A DNA stretch of 21,872 nucleotides from Candidatus Bipolaricaulota bacterium (GTDB taxonomy: Bacteria; Bipolaricaulota; Bipolaricaulia; Bipolaricaulales; Bipolaricaulaceae). Under the pieces are notes generated by a model. It saw only the letters and a list, made by a program, of their open reading frames with translations. It searched no databases and was not told where the DNA came from. The stretch spans positions 1-21,872 of the forward strand of contig JACIWM010000012.1 of the NCBI GenBank assembly GCA_014360945.1. Reading direction: 5' to 3'. Shown piece after piece: positions 21,671 through 21,872 of the stretch (positions are counted from its first letter, which is position 1; each line of letters starts with the position of its first letter). A program made the translations under genes and the position numbers.

Positions 21671-21872
21671 ATGGCCGCCGTGCAAAACATCGGCCCGCTT
21701 CTGGTGATCTTGGTTGCCGCCGCCCTGATTTTTGTGGCCGTCCTTTCCCTTCAACCCCTCCCGGAGATCGTGGTGGTGGTCGACGCCGGCCACGGCGGCC
21801 CTGACCCGGGAGCAGTGGTGGCCGAAATCCAGGAGAAGGATATCAACCTGGCCTTGGCCCTCCTCGTCCAAA
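21671..21872 (+). CDS. N-acetylmuramoyl-L-alanine amidase, N-terminal part
   Basis: The first 67 residues of a protein that runs off the right edge. A hydrophobic segment (about 7-28, IGPLLVILVAAALIFVAVLS) acts as a signal anchor. The Amidase_3 domain starts with VVVDAGHGGPDPGAV (36-50), which carries the first zinc-binding His, and EKDINLALAL. This enzyme cleaves the bond between muramic acid and the stem peptide in peptidoglycan, so the cell has a peptidoglycan wall, consistent with UppS. The start ATG follows a GGAAGGGAAG about ten bases upstream. The 21593-21670 gap upstream shows no convincing plus-strand promoter. Confidence 0.88.
   Translation, partial: MAAVQNIGPLLVILVAAALIFVAVLSLQPLPEIVVVVDAGHGGPDPGAVVAEIQEKDINLALALLVQ

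Noticed and set aside
21602..21871. 89-codon minus-strand frame at the right edge
   Set aside because: Antisense to a clear amidase N-terminus; the translation is His/Gly-rich and motif-free.

Overview
The window is a compact piece of bacterial chromosome at roughly 60% GC. It is mostly housekeeping genes, read as short operons on both strands, with intergenic gaps that never exceed about 180 bases and many 4-base start/stop overlaps. Bacterial hallmarks are MetK, UppS, CdsA, MnmA and strong GGAGG ribosome-binding sites. Two genes are of types better known from Archaea: a Pus10 tRNA pseudouridine synthase and an EndoQ DNA repair nuclease. A 2-oxoacid:ferredoxin oxidoreductase subunit suggests an anaerobe. 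Together these suggest an anaerobic, possibly thermophilic bacterium of a deep or candidate lineage (a Bipolaricaulota-like organism would fit), but the lineage cannot be proven from this window.

Layout. 1-2255 (minus): pus10, a Cas4/RecB-like nuclease, and korA running off the left edge. 2308-4150 (plus): tRNA-Pro(UGG), tldD and a thiamine-binding MTH1187-family gene. 4136-9922 (minus): a tight operon ndk-valS-folC-like-uppS-cdsA. 10045-11238 (plus): metK. 11307-11741 (minus): a flavodoxin-like gene. 11759-14121 (plus): endoQ, a possible 26-residue membrane peptide and mnmA. 14118-14393 (minus): a DUF3467 gene. 14400-16600: a patch of visibly lower GC holding an unknown secreted protein (minus) and a membrane-spanning M28 peptidase (plus). 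16648-19404 (plus): a four-gene metal ABC-transporter operon with an FmdE-family gene inserted between the binding protein and the ATPase. 19432-21552 (minus): feoAB ferrous iron uptake. 21671-end (plus): the start of an N-acetylmuramoyl-L-alanine amidase.

The themes are tRNA biology (tRNA-Pro, Pus10, ValRS, MnmA), envelope precursor synthesis (UppS, CdsA, amidase), nucleotide and C1/cofactor metabolism (Ndk, MetK, FolC-like, thiamine-binding protein) and metal uptake (ABC system plus FeoAB, facing each other tail to tail). The most interesting points are the FmdE-containing transporter operon, whose binding protein appears to have lost most canonical Zn/Mn ligands; the archaeal-type Pus10 gene, whose promoter appears interleaved with that of a tRNA gene; a set of genes that look leaderless; and the low-GC patch with an orphan secreted protein and an unusual membrane peptidase. 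I saw no CRISPR array, insertion sequence, prophage or rRNA.
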